NCBI RefSeq assembly: GCF_007990755.1
Contig: NZ_BJXA01000050.1
Location: 1 to 64,000 of the forward strand
Direction: 5' to 3'
DNA: 64,000 nt
DNA from: Nocardia ninae NBRC 108245
GTDB taxonomy: Bacteria; Actinomycetota; Actinomycetes; Mycobacteriales; Mycobacteriaceae
The notes under the pieces are model-generated. The model was not told the origin of the DNA, did no database searches, and saw only the letters and a program-made list of their open reading frames with translations. The position numbers and the translations under genes were made by a program. Positions 9,037 through 17,232 of this stretch are shown here, piece by piece (within the stretch, counting starts at the first letter, position 1; each line of letters begins with the position of its first letter).

Positions 9037-10631
9037 CGACACTGCGCAGCACGCTGGACACCGCGTCGCCGGAGTACGCCGCGGCGGCGGAAGCCATGGC
9101 GGCCAAGCTGACTGAGGTCGAGGGCGAGTTCGCCAAGGCGATCGCCGGTGGCGGCCCGGACAAGCTGGCCAGGCATCGCAAGCGCGGCAAGCTGACCGCG
9201 CGCGAACGCGTCGAACTGCTCATCGACGAGGACTCGCCGTTCCTGGAGCTGTGCCCGTTGGCGGGCTGGGGCAGCGAATTCCACGTCGGCGCAAGCACTA
9301 TCGCGGGCATCGGCATTGTCGAGGGCGTCGAATGCATGATCGTCGCGCCCGACCCGACCGTGCGCGGCGGCACCTCGAACCCGTGGACGCTGCGAAAGAC
9401 GTTGCGCATCAACGACATCGTTCGGGAGAACCGGCTGCCGGTGATCTCCCTGGTCGAGTCCGGCGGCGCGGATCTGCCGACGCAGAAGGAAGTCTTCGTC
9501 CCCGGCGGCCGGATGTTCCGCGACCTCACCCAGGCCTCGGCCGCGGGTATCCCGACCATCGCTCTGGTCTTCGGCAACTCGACCGCTGGCGGCGCCTACA
9601 TCCCCGGCATGTCCGATCACGTGGTGATGATCAAGGAGCGCTCCAAGGTCTTCCTCGGTGGCCCGCCGCTGGTCAAGATGGCTACCGGCGAGGAGTCCGA
9701 CGACGAATCGCTCGGCGGCGCCGACATGCACGCCCGCGTTTCGGGCCTGGCCGACTATTACGCGGTCGATGAGCAGGACGCGATCCGCATCGGCCGTTCC
9801 ATCGTCCGGCGGCTCAACTGGCGCAAGCAGGGGCCCGCGCCGCGCACCGAGGTGATCGAGCCGCTCTACGACCCCGAGGACCTGCTCGGCATCGTCCCCA
9901 CCGACCTGAAGATCCCGTTCGACCCGCGTGAGGTGATCGCGCGCATCGTCGACGGCTCCGACTTCGATGAGTTCAAGCCGCTGTACGGCGGCAGCCTGGT
10001 CACCGGATGGGCTGAGCTGCACGGGTATCCGATCGGCATCCTGGCCAACGCGCGCGGCGTGCTCTTCTCCGAGGAGTCGCAGAAGGCGACCCAATTCATC
10101 CAGCTGGCCAACAAAACCGACACCCCATTGCTGTTCCTGCACAACACCACCGGCTACATGGTCGGCAAGGAGTACGAGCAGCGCGGCATTATCAAGCACG
10201 GCGCGATGATGATCAACGCGGTCTCCAACTCGAAGGTGCCGCACATTTCGGTGCTGATGGGCGCCTCCTACGGTGCCGGGCACTACGGCATGTGCGGGCG
10301 CGCCTTCGACCCGCGCTTCGTCTACGCCTGGCCCAGCGCGAAATCCGCCGTCATGGGCGGTGCGCAGCTGGCGGGTGTCATCTCGATCGTCGGCCGGGCG
10401 GCCGCCGAGGCCAAGGGCATGCCGTTCAACGAGGAGGCCGACGCCGGGATGCGCGCCATGATCGAGGCGCAGATCGAGGCCGAGTCGCTGGCCATGTTCA
10501 TGTCCGGGCGCCTGTTCGACGACGGCGTCATCGATCCGCGCGATACCCGAACGGTATTGGGAATGTCCTTGTCGGCCATTCACAATGCCCCGATCAAGGG
10601 CGCCGATGGCTTCGGCGTCTTCCGAATGTGA
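9033..10631 (+). CDS. Acyl-CoA carboxylase, carboxyltransferase (beta) subunit
   Basis: Transfers CO2 from carboxybiotin to an acyl-CoA. With 532 residues it has the size and motifs of 3-methylcrotonyl-CoA or geranyl-CoA carboxylase beta subunits: VESGGADLPTQKEVF, FGNSTAGGAYIPGMSD, LGGADMHARVSGLADYYA, then in the C-half FLHNTTGYMVGKEYEQ and MGASYGAGHYGMCGRAF. The crotonase-type N and C halves are both complete. Sequence reading alone does not separate methylcrotonyl from geranyl-CoA specificity; the adjacent AtuA leaves both open. The biotin-carrying subunit follows 8 nt downstream. Confidence 0.9.
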   Translation: MTTLRSTLDTASPEYAAAAEAMAAKLTEVEGEFAKAIAGGGPDKLARHRKRGKLTARERVELLIDEDSPFLELCPLAGWGSEFHVGASTIAGIGIVEGVECMIVAPDPTVRGGTSNPWTLRKTLRINDIVRENRLPVISLVESGGADLPTQKEVFVPGGRMFRDLTQASAAGIPTIALVFGNSTAGGAYIPGMSDHVVMIKERSKVFLGGPPLVKMATGEESDDESLGGADMHARVSGLADYYAVDEQDAIRIGRSIVRRLNWRKQGPAPRTEVIEPLYDPEDLLGIVPTDLKIPFDPREVIARIVDGSDFDEFKPLYGGSLVTGWAELHGYPIGILANARGVLFSEESQKATQFIQLANKTDTPLLFLHNTTGYMVGKEYEQRGIIKHGAMMINAVSNSKVPHISVLMGASYGAGHYGMCGRAFDPRFVYAWPSAKSAVMGGAQLAGVISIVGRAAAEAKGMPFNEEADAGMRAMIEAQIEAESLAMFMSGRLFDDGVIDPRDTRTVLGMSLSAIHNAPIKGADGFGVFRM

Positions 10632-10639
10632 GGGGGACC

Positions 10640-12685
10640 ATGACAACATCGCGCAGCGATTCCATGGGCGCCGGCGGCCGGCTGATCAACACTGTTCTGG
10701 TTGCCAATCGTGGCGAGATCGCCCGCCGGGTGTTCGCCACCTGCCGTCGGATGGGTCTGGGCACCGTAGCGGTCTACTCCGACGCCGATGCCGCGGCTCC
10801 ACACGTCACAGAAGCCGATGCGGCAGTGCTGCTTCCGGGCAATACGCCCGCGCAGACCTATCTGCGCGGCGAGCTGATCATCGAGGCGGCGCTGGCCGCC
10901 GGTGCGGACGCGATCCACCCCGGTTACGGATTCCTTTCCGAGAACGCCGATTTCGCCAAGGCGGTGCTCGCCGCCGGGCTGGTGTGGATCGGGCCGCCGG
11001 TCGAGGCCATCGAGCAGATGGGGTCCAAGGTCGCCTCGAAGAAGATGATGGACGCCGCCGGTGTGCCCGTGCTGGCCGAGCTCGACCCGGCCGAGGTCAC
11101 CGAGGCGCACCTGCCGGTCCTGATCAAGGCGTCGGCCGGTGGTGGTGGTCGCGGCATGCGCGTGGTGCGCAGCCTCGGCGACCTCGAGCCGCAGATCGAG
11201 GCGGCGCGGCGCGAGGCGGCGTCGGCCTTCGGCGATCCCACGGTGTTCTGCGAGCGGTACCTGGAGACCGGCCGCCACATCGAGGTGCAGGTGATGGCCG
11301 ACACGCACGGCACTATCTGGGCGGTCGGCGAGCGCGAATGCTCCATTCAGCGTAGGCATCAGAAGGTGATCGAGGAGGCGCCGTCGCCGCTCGTCGAGCG
11401 GGTCGACGGGATGCGCGACCGGTTGTTCGAGGCGGCTCGGCTGGCTGCGGGTGCCATCGGCTACACCGGTGCGGGCACCGTGGAGTTCCTGGCCGACGAG
11501 CGCGGCGACTTTTTCTTCCTGGAGATGAATACCCGCCTCCAGGTGGAACATCCGGTCACCGAATGCACCACCGGCCTGGATCTGGTTCGCCTGCAACTAG
11601 AGGTGGCCGCCGGGGCGGCACTGTCCGCCGAACCCCCTGCGATGTACGGGCATTCGATCGAGGTCCGGCTCTACGCCGAGGACCCGGCGCATGATTGGCA
11701 GCCGCAGAGCGGCACCGTGCACCACATCGACATCCCCTCGGTGGCAACGGAATTCGGGCTGCTGGACCGGCCGGGCGTGCGCTTGGACAGCGGCGTGGTG
11801 GACGGGTCGGTGGTCGGCGTGCACTACGACCCGATGCTCGCCAAGGTCATCTCCTATGCCGAAACCCGCAGCGAGGCGGCGCGATTGCTGGCCAACGCCT
11901 TGCATCGGGCAAAGATTCACGGTCTGGTGACCAACCGCGACCTGCTGGTGCGGGTGCTGCGGCACCCCGCCTTCCTCGCGGGTGATACCGACACCGCGTT
12001 CTTCGGCACGCACGGACTCGACACGCTGTCAGCACCTTTGGTGTCGGAGTCCGACGAGGCGTTGTCCATCGTGGCTGCCGCGCTGGCCGATGCCGCGGCC
12101 AATCGCCGCACCGCCCGGGTCGGCGGCGGGCTGCCCAGTGGCTGGCGGAACCTGCCGTCCCAGTCCACGCACAAGCTGTTCGAGAGCCGCACCAGCGGGA
12201 CACACGACATCGGCTACCGCTACACCCGCGGTGTCGTCTCGGTGGACGGTTTCGACGGACTCGAGCTCGTCGAAACGACACCGGATCGCGTCGTTCTCGC
12301 CGTTCCCGGCGAAAAAGGTGTGGTGCGAAGGCACTTCGCCGTCGCCCGCTACGGCGATCTGGTGTGCGTCGACTCCCCGCTCGGGCCGGTCAGCGTGCGC
12401 AGACTGCCGCGTTTCAGCGATCCCGCCGACCAGGTGGCCACCGGCTCACTGCTGGCACCCATGCCGGGCAGCGTGATCCGGCTCGGTGCCGAGGTCGGCA
12501 GCCACGTCGAACAGGGCCAGCCCATTCTGTGGTTGGAGGCGATGAAGATGGAGCACACCATCGCCGCGCCCGCCGCCGGTGTGCTCAGCGCCGTCAATGT
12601 CACCGTCGGCCAGCAGGTCGAAGTCGGTGCCGTACTCGCCGTCGTCGACCCTGCCGAGGGCACGGAATCCCAGGAGAGCAAATGA
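10640..12685 (+). CDS. Acyl-CoA carboxylase, biotin carboxylase/BCCP (alpha) subunit
   Basis: The 681-residue protein carries out ATP-dependent carboxylation of biotin. The N-terminal biotin carboxylase domain shows VLVANRGEIARR (residues 20-31), the ATP-grasp loop KASAGGGGRGM, and FFLEMNTRLQVEHPVTE. The C-terminal carrier domain has EAMKMEH with the biotinylated Lys at about residue 636, preceded by LLAPMPGSV. It is the usual length for MCC/GCC alpha subunits. ATG at 10640 follows AGGGGG. The next gene is separated by an unusual 73-bp spacer, unlike the tight junctions before it. Confidence 0.9.
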   Translation: MTTSRSDSMGAGGRLINTVLVANRGEIARRVFATCRRMGLGTVAVYSDADAAAPHVTEADAAVLLPGNTPAQTYLRGELIIEAALAAGADAIHPGYGFLSENADFAKAVLAAGLVWIGPPVEAIEQMGSKVASKKMMDAAGVPVLAELDPAEVTEAHLPVLIKASAGGGGRGMRVVRSLGDLEPQIEAARREAASAFGDPTVFCERYLETGRHIEVQVMADTHGTIWAVGERECSIQRRHQKVIEEAPSPLVERVDGMRDRLFEAARLAAGAIGYTGAGTVEFLADERGDFFFLEMNTRLQVEHPVTECTTGLDLVRLQLEVAAGAALSAEPPAMYGHSIEVRLYAEDPAHDWQPQSGTVHHIDIPSVATEFGLLDRPGVRLDSGVVDGSVVGVHYDPMLAKVISYAETRSEAARLLANALHRAKIHGLVTNRDLLVRVLRHPAFLAGDTDTAFFGTHGLDTLSAPLVSESDEALSIVAAALADAAANRRTARVGGGLPSGWRNLPSQSTHKLFESRTSGTHDIGYRYTRGVVSVDGFDGLELVETTPDRVVLAVPGEKGVVRRHFAVARYGDLVCVDSPLGPVSVRRLPRFSDPADQVATGSLLAPMPGSVIRLGAEVGSHVEQGQPILWLEAMKMEHTIAAPAAGVLSAVNVTVGQQVEVGAVLAVVDPAEGTESQESK

Positions 12686-12758
12686 GAGAGCGAAGCGAAC
12701 GAATCATGTGCCAGCGTGCGAAGCACATGCCGGAACCGAGCGTCAGCGAGGTGCAGGC
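12686..12758 (+). repeat. Intergenic repeat-like spacer inside the operon
   Basis: Unlike the other junctions of this operon, 73 bp separate the carboxylase alpha subunit and the second dehydrogenase. The spacer contains AGAGCGAAGCGAACGAATCA and GAGCGTCAGCGAGGTG-like blocks and is open in two frames. Such GCGAAGCGAACGAATC-type spacers recur between genes in related actinomycete genomes, as recalled from general knowledge. Its end provides the AGGTG ribosome binding site of the next gene. Only one copy is present in this window, so the repeat status is inferred. Confidence 0.4.
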
Positions 12759-13919
12759 ATGAGTTTCATCGAGACTGAAGAACAGACCGCTTTACGGGCT
12801 GCGGTCGCCGCGCTTGCCGCGAAGTACAACTACCGCGACTACGTACTGCCGAAAGCCCGCGCCAACGAGCCGCTGACCGAACTGTGGGACGAGGCAGGCA
12901 AACTCGGCTTCCTCGGCGTGAACCTCCCCGAGGAGTACGGCGGCGGCGGGGCAGGCCTGTACGAGCTGGCGCTGGTCATGGAGGAACTCTCCGCCCAGGG
13001 CGCAGGCCTGCTGCTCATGGTCGTCTCCCCGGCCATCTGCGGCACCATCATCACCAAGTACGGCACCGACGAGCAGAAGCAGCAGTGGCTGCCCAAGCTC
13101 GGCGACGGCTCGGCCAAGATGGTCTTCGGCATCACCGAGCCGGACGCGGGCTCCAACTCGCACCAGATCACCACCACCGCGCGTCGCGACGGGGACGACT
13201 GGATCCTCAACGGGCGCAAGATCTTCATCTCCGGCGTTGACCAGGCCGAGGCCGTGCTCATCGTGTCGCGCACCGAGGATCACAAGACGGGCAAACTCAA
13301 GCCCGCCTTGTTCATCGTGCCGACCGATGCCGAGGGTTTCCACAAGACGCCGCAGGAAATGGACATCATCGAGCCGGACCACCAGTTCACGCTGTTCCTC
13401 GATGATGTTCGCCTGCCCGGCAGCGCGCTGGTCGGCAAGGAGGACGCCGCACTGATGCAGCTGTTCGCCGGTCTGAACCCGGAGCGGGTGATGGGCGCCG
13501 CGATGGCCATCGGCCTCGGCCGCTACGCCATCGACCGCGCCGTGGAGTACGCCAAGGAACGCACCGTGTGGAAGACGCCGATCGGTGCGCACCAAGGCAT
13601 TTCGCATCCGCTGGCCCAGGTGAAGATCGAGCTGGAGCTGGCGAAGCTGATGATGCGCAAGGCGGCGACGCTCTACGACACCGGCGACGAGATGGGTGCC
13701 GCTGAGGCGGCCAACATGGCGAAATACGCTGCGGCCGAGGCGAGTATCAAGGCACTCGACCAGGCCATCCAGACCCACGGCGGCGCCGGTCTCACCAAGG
13801 AGTACGGCCTGGCCGCCATGCTGGCCGCTGCGCGGATCGGCCGGATCGCCCCGGTCAGCCGCGAAATGGTGCTGAACTTCGTCGCCCAGTACTCGCTGGG
13901 CCTGCCGAAGTCCTACTGA
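12759..13919 (+). CDS. Second acyl-CoA dehydrogenase of the operon
   Basis: FAD acyl-CoA dehydrogenase of 386 residues, clearly different from the first one at 7882. It has FGITEPDAGSNSHQ (residues 123-136) and HGGAGLTKEYGLAAMLAAAR near the end. Where the YEGT catalytic Glu would be there is IAPVSREM. A helix-G Glu is present in NPERVMGAA (about residue 242), again the isovaleryl/citronellyl-type arrangement. The ATG at 12759 follows AGGTG; longer in-frame readings run through the repeat-like spacer and are rejected. Two dehydrogenases in one operon suggest two oxidation steps or two chain lengths. Confidence 0.9.
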   Translation: MSFIETEEQTALRAAVAALAAKYNYRDYVLPKARANEPLTELWDEAGKLGFLGVNLPEEYGGGGAGLYELALVMEELSAQGAGLLLMVVSPAICGTIITKYGTDEQKQQWLPKLGDGSAKMVFGITEPDAGSNSHQITTTARRDGDDWILNGRKIFISGVDQAEAVLIVSRTEDHKTGKLKPALFIVPTDAEGFHKTPQEMDIIEPDHQFTLFLDDVRLPGSALVGKEDAALMQLFAGLNPERVMGAAMAIGLGRYAIDRAVEYAKERTVWKTPIGAHQGISHPLAQVKIELELAKLMMRKAATLYDTGDEMGAAEAANMAKYAAAEASIKALDQAIQTHGGAGLTKEYGLAAMLAAARIGRIAPVSREMVLNFVAQYSLGLPKSY

Positions 13920-13932
13920 GAGGCCTTCCCAC

Positions 13933-14715
13933 ATGACCGAGACCGTGACCGGTCCGTTCGTCCGCTATGACGTCGCGGACGGCTTCGCGACGCTCACCCT
14001 CGATTCGCCGCACAACCGGAACGCGTTGTCGTCCAAGCTCGTTGCCGAACTCCTGCAGGGACTCGACGACGCGGCCGCCGACGACGCGGTCCGGGGCATC
14101 GTGCTCGCGCACACCGGCAACACCTTCTGCGCGGGCGCCGACCTCACCGAGGCGAGCAATGCCGACCCCGCGGTGGCGGCCGACGACCGCACCCGCACCA
14201 TGATCGGTGTGCTGCGCCGCCTCCTCGCCACCCCGAAGCCGTTGATCGCCCAGATCGACGGCAACGTGCGCGCAGGCGGCATGGGCATCGTCGCGGCCTG
14301 CGATATCGCGGTGGCCGGTCCGACCAGCAGTTTCGCCCTCACCGAGGTGCGAATCGGGCTGGCCCCGTTCATGATCTCGCTGACCCTGCTGCCGCGGCTC
14401 ACCTCGCGTGCGGCCGGTAGGTACTTCCTGACCGGCGAGAAGTTCGGCGCCGACACCGCCGAACAGATCGGGCTGATCACCGCGAGTGCTACCGACCCGG
14501 TGGCCGAGGTGGCGCGGCTGCGCGCGGAGCTGCGCAAGGGCTCGCCGCAGGGGCTGGCCGAGAGCAAGCGACTGGTGAACGCGGCCATGCTGGCCGAGTT
14601 CGATGCCTCGGCCGACGAGCTGGCGAAGCGCTCGGCGAGCTTCTTCGGCACCGCCGAGGTGCACGAGGGCATGGCGGCCTTCCTGCAGCGCCGTCCGCCG
14701 AGCTGGGCAGAATAG
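13933..14715 (+). CDS. Enoyl-CoA hydratase family protein
   Basis: Crotonase-fold protein of 260 residues. The oxyanion-hole segments are visible as CAGADLTEA and RAGGMGIVAACDIAVAG. One catalytic-type Glu is kept in ALTEVRIGLAP, but the second Glu expected about 20 residues later is absent (AAGRYFLTG), as in several specialised hydratases. In this operon it is the probable hydratase for 3-methylglutaconyl-CoA or isohexenylglutaconyl-CoA, the product of the carboxylase. It starts 13 nt after the second dehydrogenase. No HMG-CoA lyase gene is in the cluster, so the last step must be encoded elsewhere. Confidence 0.85.
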   Translation: MTETVTGPFVRYDVADGFATLTLDSPHNRNALSSKLVAELLQGLDDAAADDAVRGIVLAHTGNTFCAGADLTEASNADPAVAADDRTRTMIGVLRRLLATPKPLIAQIDGNVRAGGMGIVAACDIAVAGPTSSFALTEVRIGLAPFMISLTLLPRLTSRAAGRYFLTGEKFGADTAEQIGLITASATDPVAEVARLRAELRKGSPQGLAESKRLVNAAMLAEFDASADELAKRSASFFGTAEVHEGMAAFLQRRPPSWAE

Positions 14716-14719
14716 CCCC

Positions 14720-15334
14720 ATGGCGACACCCCACGAACCCAAGCAGGACCGCAGCCGAGCCACCCGGCAGCGCCTGTTGGAGGCGACCATCGACTGCCTG
14801 GCCGAAACCGGCTGGGCGGCAGCGACGGTCGCGGTCGTCGCCGAGCGGGCCGGGGTGTCCAGGGGCGCGGCGCAGCATCACTTCCCGACCAGGGAAGACC
14901 TGATCACCGCCGCGCTCGAGTACATGTTCGACAGCCGGACCCAGCAGGCCAAGGACGAGGCGATCGCGGTCGCCGCCTTGGCCGACGGGGTCGGCCGCAC
15001 CGAGGCCGTGGTGGCCGGCCTGGTCGAGTCCTACACCAGCCCGCTGTTCAAAGCGGCGCTACAGGTCTGGACACACGCGGCCGCCGATCCGGCGCTGCGT
15101 GAGCGAATTGTCCCGTTGGAAGCCAAATTCGGGCGGGTCTCGCACCGGCGCGCGGTGGAGGCGCTCGGTGTCGACGACGCCGATCCGGTCACCCATCACC
15201 TGGTTCAGGCCACCCTCGACCTGGCCCGCGGTCTCGGCCTGGCCGACGTGCTCACCGATGACTCCGCGCGTCGCAAGCAGATCGTCCAGCAGTGGGCGGC
15301 GACGCTGCACGCGGCGTTGAACGCGCCGCGCTGA
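14720..15334 (+). CDS. TetR family regulator of the acyl-CoA operon
   Basis: 204 residues with an N-terminal helix-turn-helix (TRQRLLEATIDCLAETGW, then VAERAGVSRGAAQHHF) and a helical ligand-binding C-terminal domain. It begins 4 nt after the hydratase stop and is the last gene of the operon, so it is likely an autoregulated local repressor. The candidate operator is the CAAGC-n6-GCTTG dyad at 6050-6069. A CoA thioester of the pathway is the expected ligand, by analogy with other TetR regulators of fatty-acid catabolism. Confidence 0.85.
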   Translation: MATPHEPKQDRSRATRQRLLEATIDCLAETGWAAATVAVVAERAGVSRGAAQHHFPTREDLITAALEYMFDSRTQQAKDEAIAVAALADGVGRTEAVVAGLVESYTSPLFKAALQVWTHAAADPALRERIVPLEAKFGRVSHRRAVEALGVDDADPVTHHLVQATLDLARGLGLADVLTDDSARRKQIVQQWAATLHAALNAPR

Positions 15335-15388
15335 ATGTGCTGACCCGATCGGCGCGCAACAGTCCGTGCGTGCCTTAGGGTCTGCCGT

Positions 15389-16267
15389 ATGGACAGTGCG
15401 GAGTACGGCGGGCTCGAGCAGACCCTCGGCCAGCCGATTGCCGGTAGCGCGCCCGCCGAATGGGGGTTCCAGAACCGCACCGACCTGCTCACCCTCGCCG
15501 ACGGCGACCGGATGGTGCTGCAGCGCTACCGCAACCCCGACGACGCCGAACGCCGCCTGCGGGTGATGCACACCCTGCTGGAGCCCGCCGCCAAACGCGG
15601 CATCACCATTCCGCGCATCCGCCGCTTCGACCTCGACGCCGACCCGGCCTGGATCGTCTTCGACGCCCTGCCCGGCGTCCCGGTCCCAGCCAGCGGCGAA
15701 CTCGACCTCGACAGCCCGCGGTTCGCCGCTCTCGCCCGCGAGATGGGTACCCTGCTCGCCGCGTTCCGCCGTCTGCCGACCGCGGGTCTGCAACTCGACG
15801 ACCTCTGGGCCAGTCCCACCCGCCTGGTCGAAAGCGCGACCGGCTGGGTCGCACCCCTGAAACTCGGCCCGGCGCACCGAGCCAACTTCGACCGGACCCT
15901 GAAATCCCTGCCCACCCTCTTCGCCGACCGCCCCACCGTCCTCGCGCACGGCGATTTCACCCCCGTCAACATCCTCACCGACGGCGAAACCATCACCGGT
16001 CTGCTCGATTTCGAGTCCATCCGCCTCGCCGACCCCCTCTTCGACCCCGCCTGGTGGGCCTGGTCGGTCAGCCTCGCGGACTCCCTCCCCACCGCCTGGC
16101 CCGACTTCCTGGAGAGCGCGGGCTTCGACCCCACGGACCCCGACCTGCCCCTGCGCATCGAAGCCCTGCAAATCCTGCGCATGCTCGAACTCCTCGCCGA
16201 AAAGCCCGATCTCGCCCCCGCGGTCCGGGACGTAGTGCACGAGCGGCTCCTGACAATGCTCAGCTGA
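15389..16267 (+). CDS. Aminoglycoside phosphotransferase-like kinase
   Basis: Protein of 292 residues with the APH/choline-kinase fold. The catalytic loop VLAHGDFTPVNIL is at about residues 189-201 and the metal-binding GLLDFES about 10 residues later. The substrate is unknown; most chromosomal members are not antibiotic-resistance enzymes. TAGGGT at 15376-15381 ends 7 nt before the ATG, so the transcript is probably leaderless and the gene has its own promoter, separate from the acyl-CoA operon. Confidence 0.8.
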   Translation: MDSAEYGGLEQTLGQPIAGSAPAEWGFQNRTDLLTLADGDRMVLQRYRNPDDAERRLRVMHTLLEPAAKRGITIPRIRRFDLDADPAWIVFDALPGVPVPASGELDLDSPRFAALAREMGTLLAAFRRLPTAGLQLDDLWASPTRLVESATGWVAPLKLGPAHRANFDRTLKSLPTLFADRPTVLAHGDFTPVNILTDGETITGLLDFESIRLADPLFDPAWWAWSVSLADSLPTAWPDFLESAGFDPTDPDLPLRIEALQILRMLELLAEKPDLAPAVRDVVHERLLTMLS

Positions 16268-16324
16268 ACCCCCTGCTACCTGGGCTTTTACGGGATGTCA
16301 CACTCGCTGACGCTGCGTCGTCCT

Positions 16325-16358
16325 CTCTGTGAACGCGGAACAACGCAATGACACAGAG
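16325..16358 (+). promoter_or_regulatory. Inverted repeat covering the ribosome binding site of the NmrA-like gene
   Basis: CTCTGTG (16325-16331) and CACAGAG (16352-16358) are exact reverse complements. The right arm overlaps the AGAGGAG ribosome binding site of the gene starting at 16370. It could be a regulator site or a leader stem that hides the Shine-Dalgarno sequence. Confidence 0.35.
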
Positions 16359-16369
16359 GAGCGGGAAGC

Positions 16370-17143
16370 ATGACGACGACCAAGAAGATCGCGGTGGCCG
16401 GGGCGACCGGACGGCTGGGCAAGCATGTGGTGGATGTGCTGACCGAGCGGGGGCACGAGGTCGTCGCGTTCTCGCGGAAGAACGGCGTGGACCTCGAGAC
16501 CGGCGCGGGTCTGGTCGAGGCGCTCGACGGTGTGCAGGTCGTCATCGACGCCGCCAGCACCCCCTCCGCGGACAAGGACATCGCCACCGAATTCTTCACC
16601 GCGGCCGCCCGCAATCTGCATGAGGCAGGTCAGCAGGCCGGCGTCGAGCGCTTGGTCGCGGTCTCCATCATCGGCATCGACAACGCCACCGCGGGTTACA
16701 ACGCCGCCAAGCTGGTCCACGAGCAGAAGCTGCTGGAAGGCCCGCTGCCCGTGCGTATCCTGCGCGCCGCCCAGTTCCACGAACTGGTCGAGGTGATGAC
16801 CCAGTGGGGCACCCAGGGCGACACAGCGCATATCGCCGCCATGCGCACGCAGCTGGTGGCCGCCCGCACCGTCGCCGAGGCGCTCGTCGATCTCGCCGTC
16901 GACCCGACCGCCACCGCGGCTCCGTTCCCCGAAATCGCGGGCCCGCAACCCGAAACCATGGCAGGCGCCGCCACCCTCTTCGCCGCCCGCCGCGGCGGTC
17001 CGGCCCACATCATCGAAGTCGGCGACCCGCAGAACCCGGACCGCGAAGCCTTCGAAGACGGCACGCTGCTCCCCAGTCCGCACGCCGTCCTCGCCGGTCC
17101 CACCTACGCCGAATGGCTCGAAGCCACCTACCCGGCCGCGTAG
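16370..17143 (+). CDS. NmrA-like NAD(P)-binding protein
   Basis: Atypical short-chain dehydrogenase of 257 residues with GATGRLGKHV at residues 12-21 as the dinucleotide-binding loop and no YxxxK catalytic pair. RLVAVSIIGID and RILRAAQFHELVE are typical of the NmrA/HSCARG branch, whose members sense redox state or reduce quinones. Start at 16370 follows AGAGGAG. Neighbours do not suggest a pathway. It is convergent with the glycosyltransferase operon, and a bidirectional terminator separates them. Confidence 0.75.
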   Translation: MTTTKKIAVAGATGRLGKHVVDVLTERGHEVVAFSRKNGVDLETGAGLVEALDGVQVVIDAASTPSADKDIATEFFTAAARNLHEAGQQAGVERLVAVSIIGIDNATAGYNAAKLVHEQKLLEGPLPVRILRAAQFHELVEVMTQWGTQGDTAHIAAMRTQLVAARTVAEALVDLAVDPTATAAPFPEIAGPQPETMAGAATLFAARRGGPAHIIEVGDPQNPDREAFEDGTLLPSPHAVLAGPTYAEWLEATYPAA

Positions 17144-17152
17144 TAGCACCGT

Positions 17153-17185
17153 CCGTAGCGACAGCGAAACTCGCTGCCGCTACGG
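17153..17185. terminator. Hairpin between convergent genes
   Basis: CCGTAGCG (17153-17160) pairs with CGCTACGG (17178-17185); an inner AGCG/CGCT pair extends the stem. It lies between the NmrA-like gene and the end of the GT39 gene and can serve both. Confidence 0.65.
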
Positions 17186-17232
17186 GGCTTTCACGACACG
17201 TGCCGGGCCGTGATCCGCGGTCTCGGGTCGAT

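Noticed and set aside
8916-10649. 577-codon antisense frame over the carboxyltransferase
   Set aside because: Shadow frame; the sense strand is a clear carboxylase subunit.
12579-12758. N-terminal extension of the second acyl-CoA dehydrogenase
   Set aside because: The added 60 residues overlap the carboxylase gene and the repeat-like spacer; the ATG at 12759 has a ribosome binding site and matches the family start.
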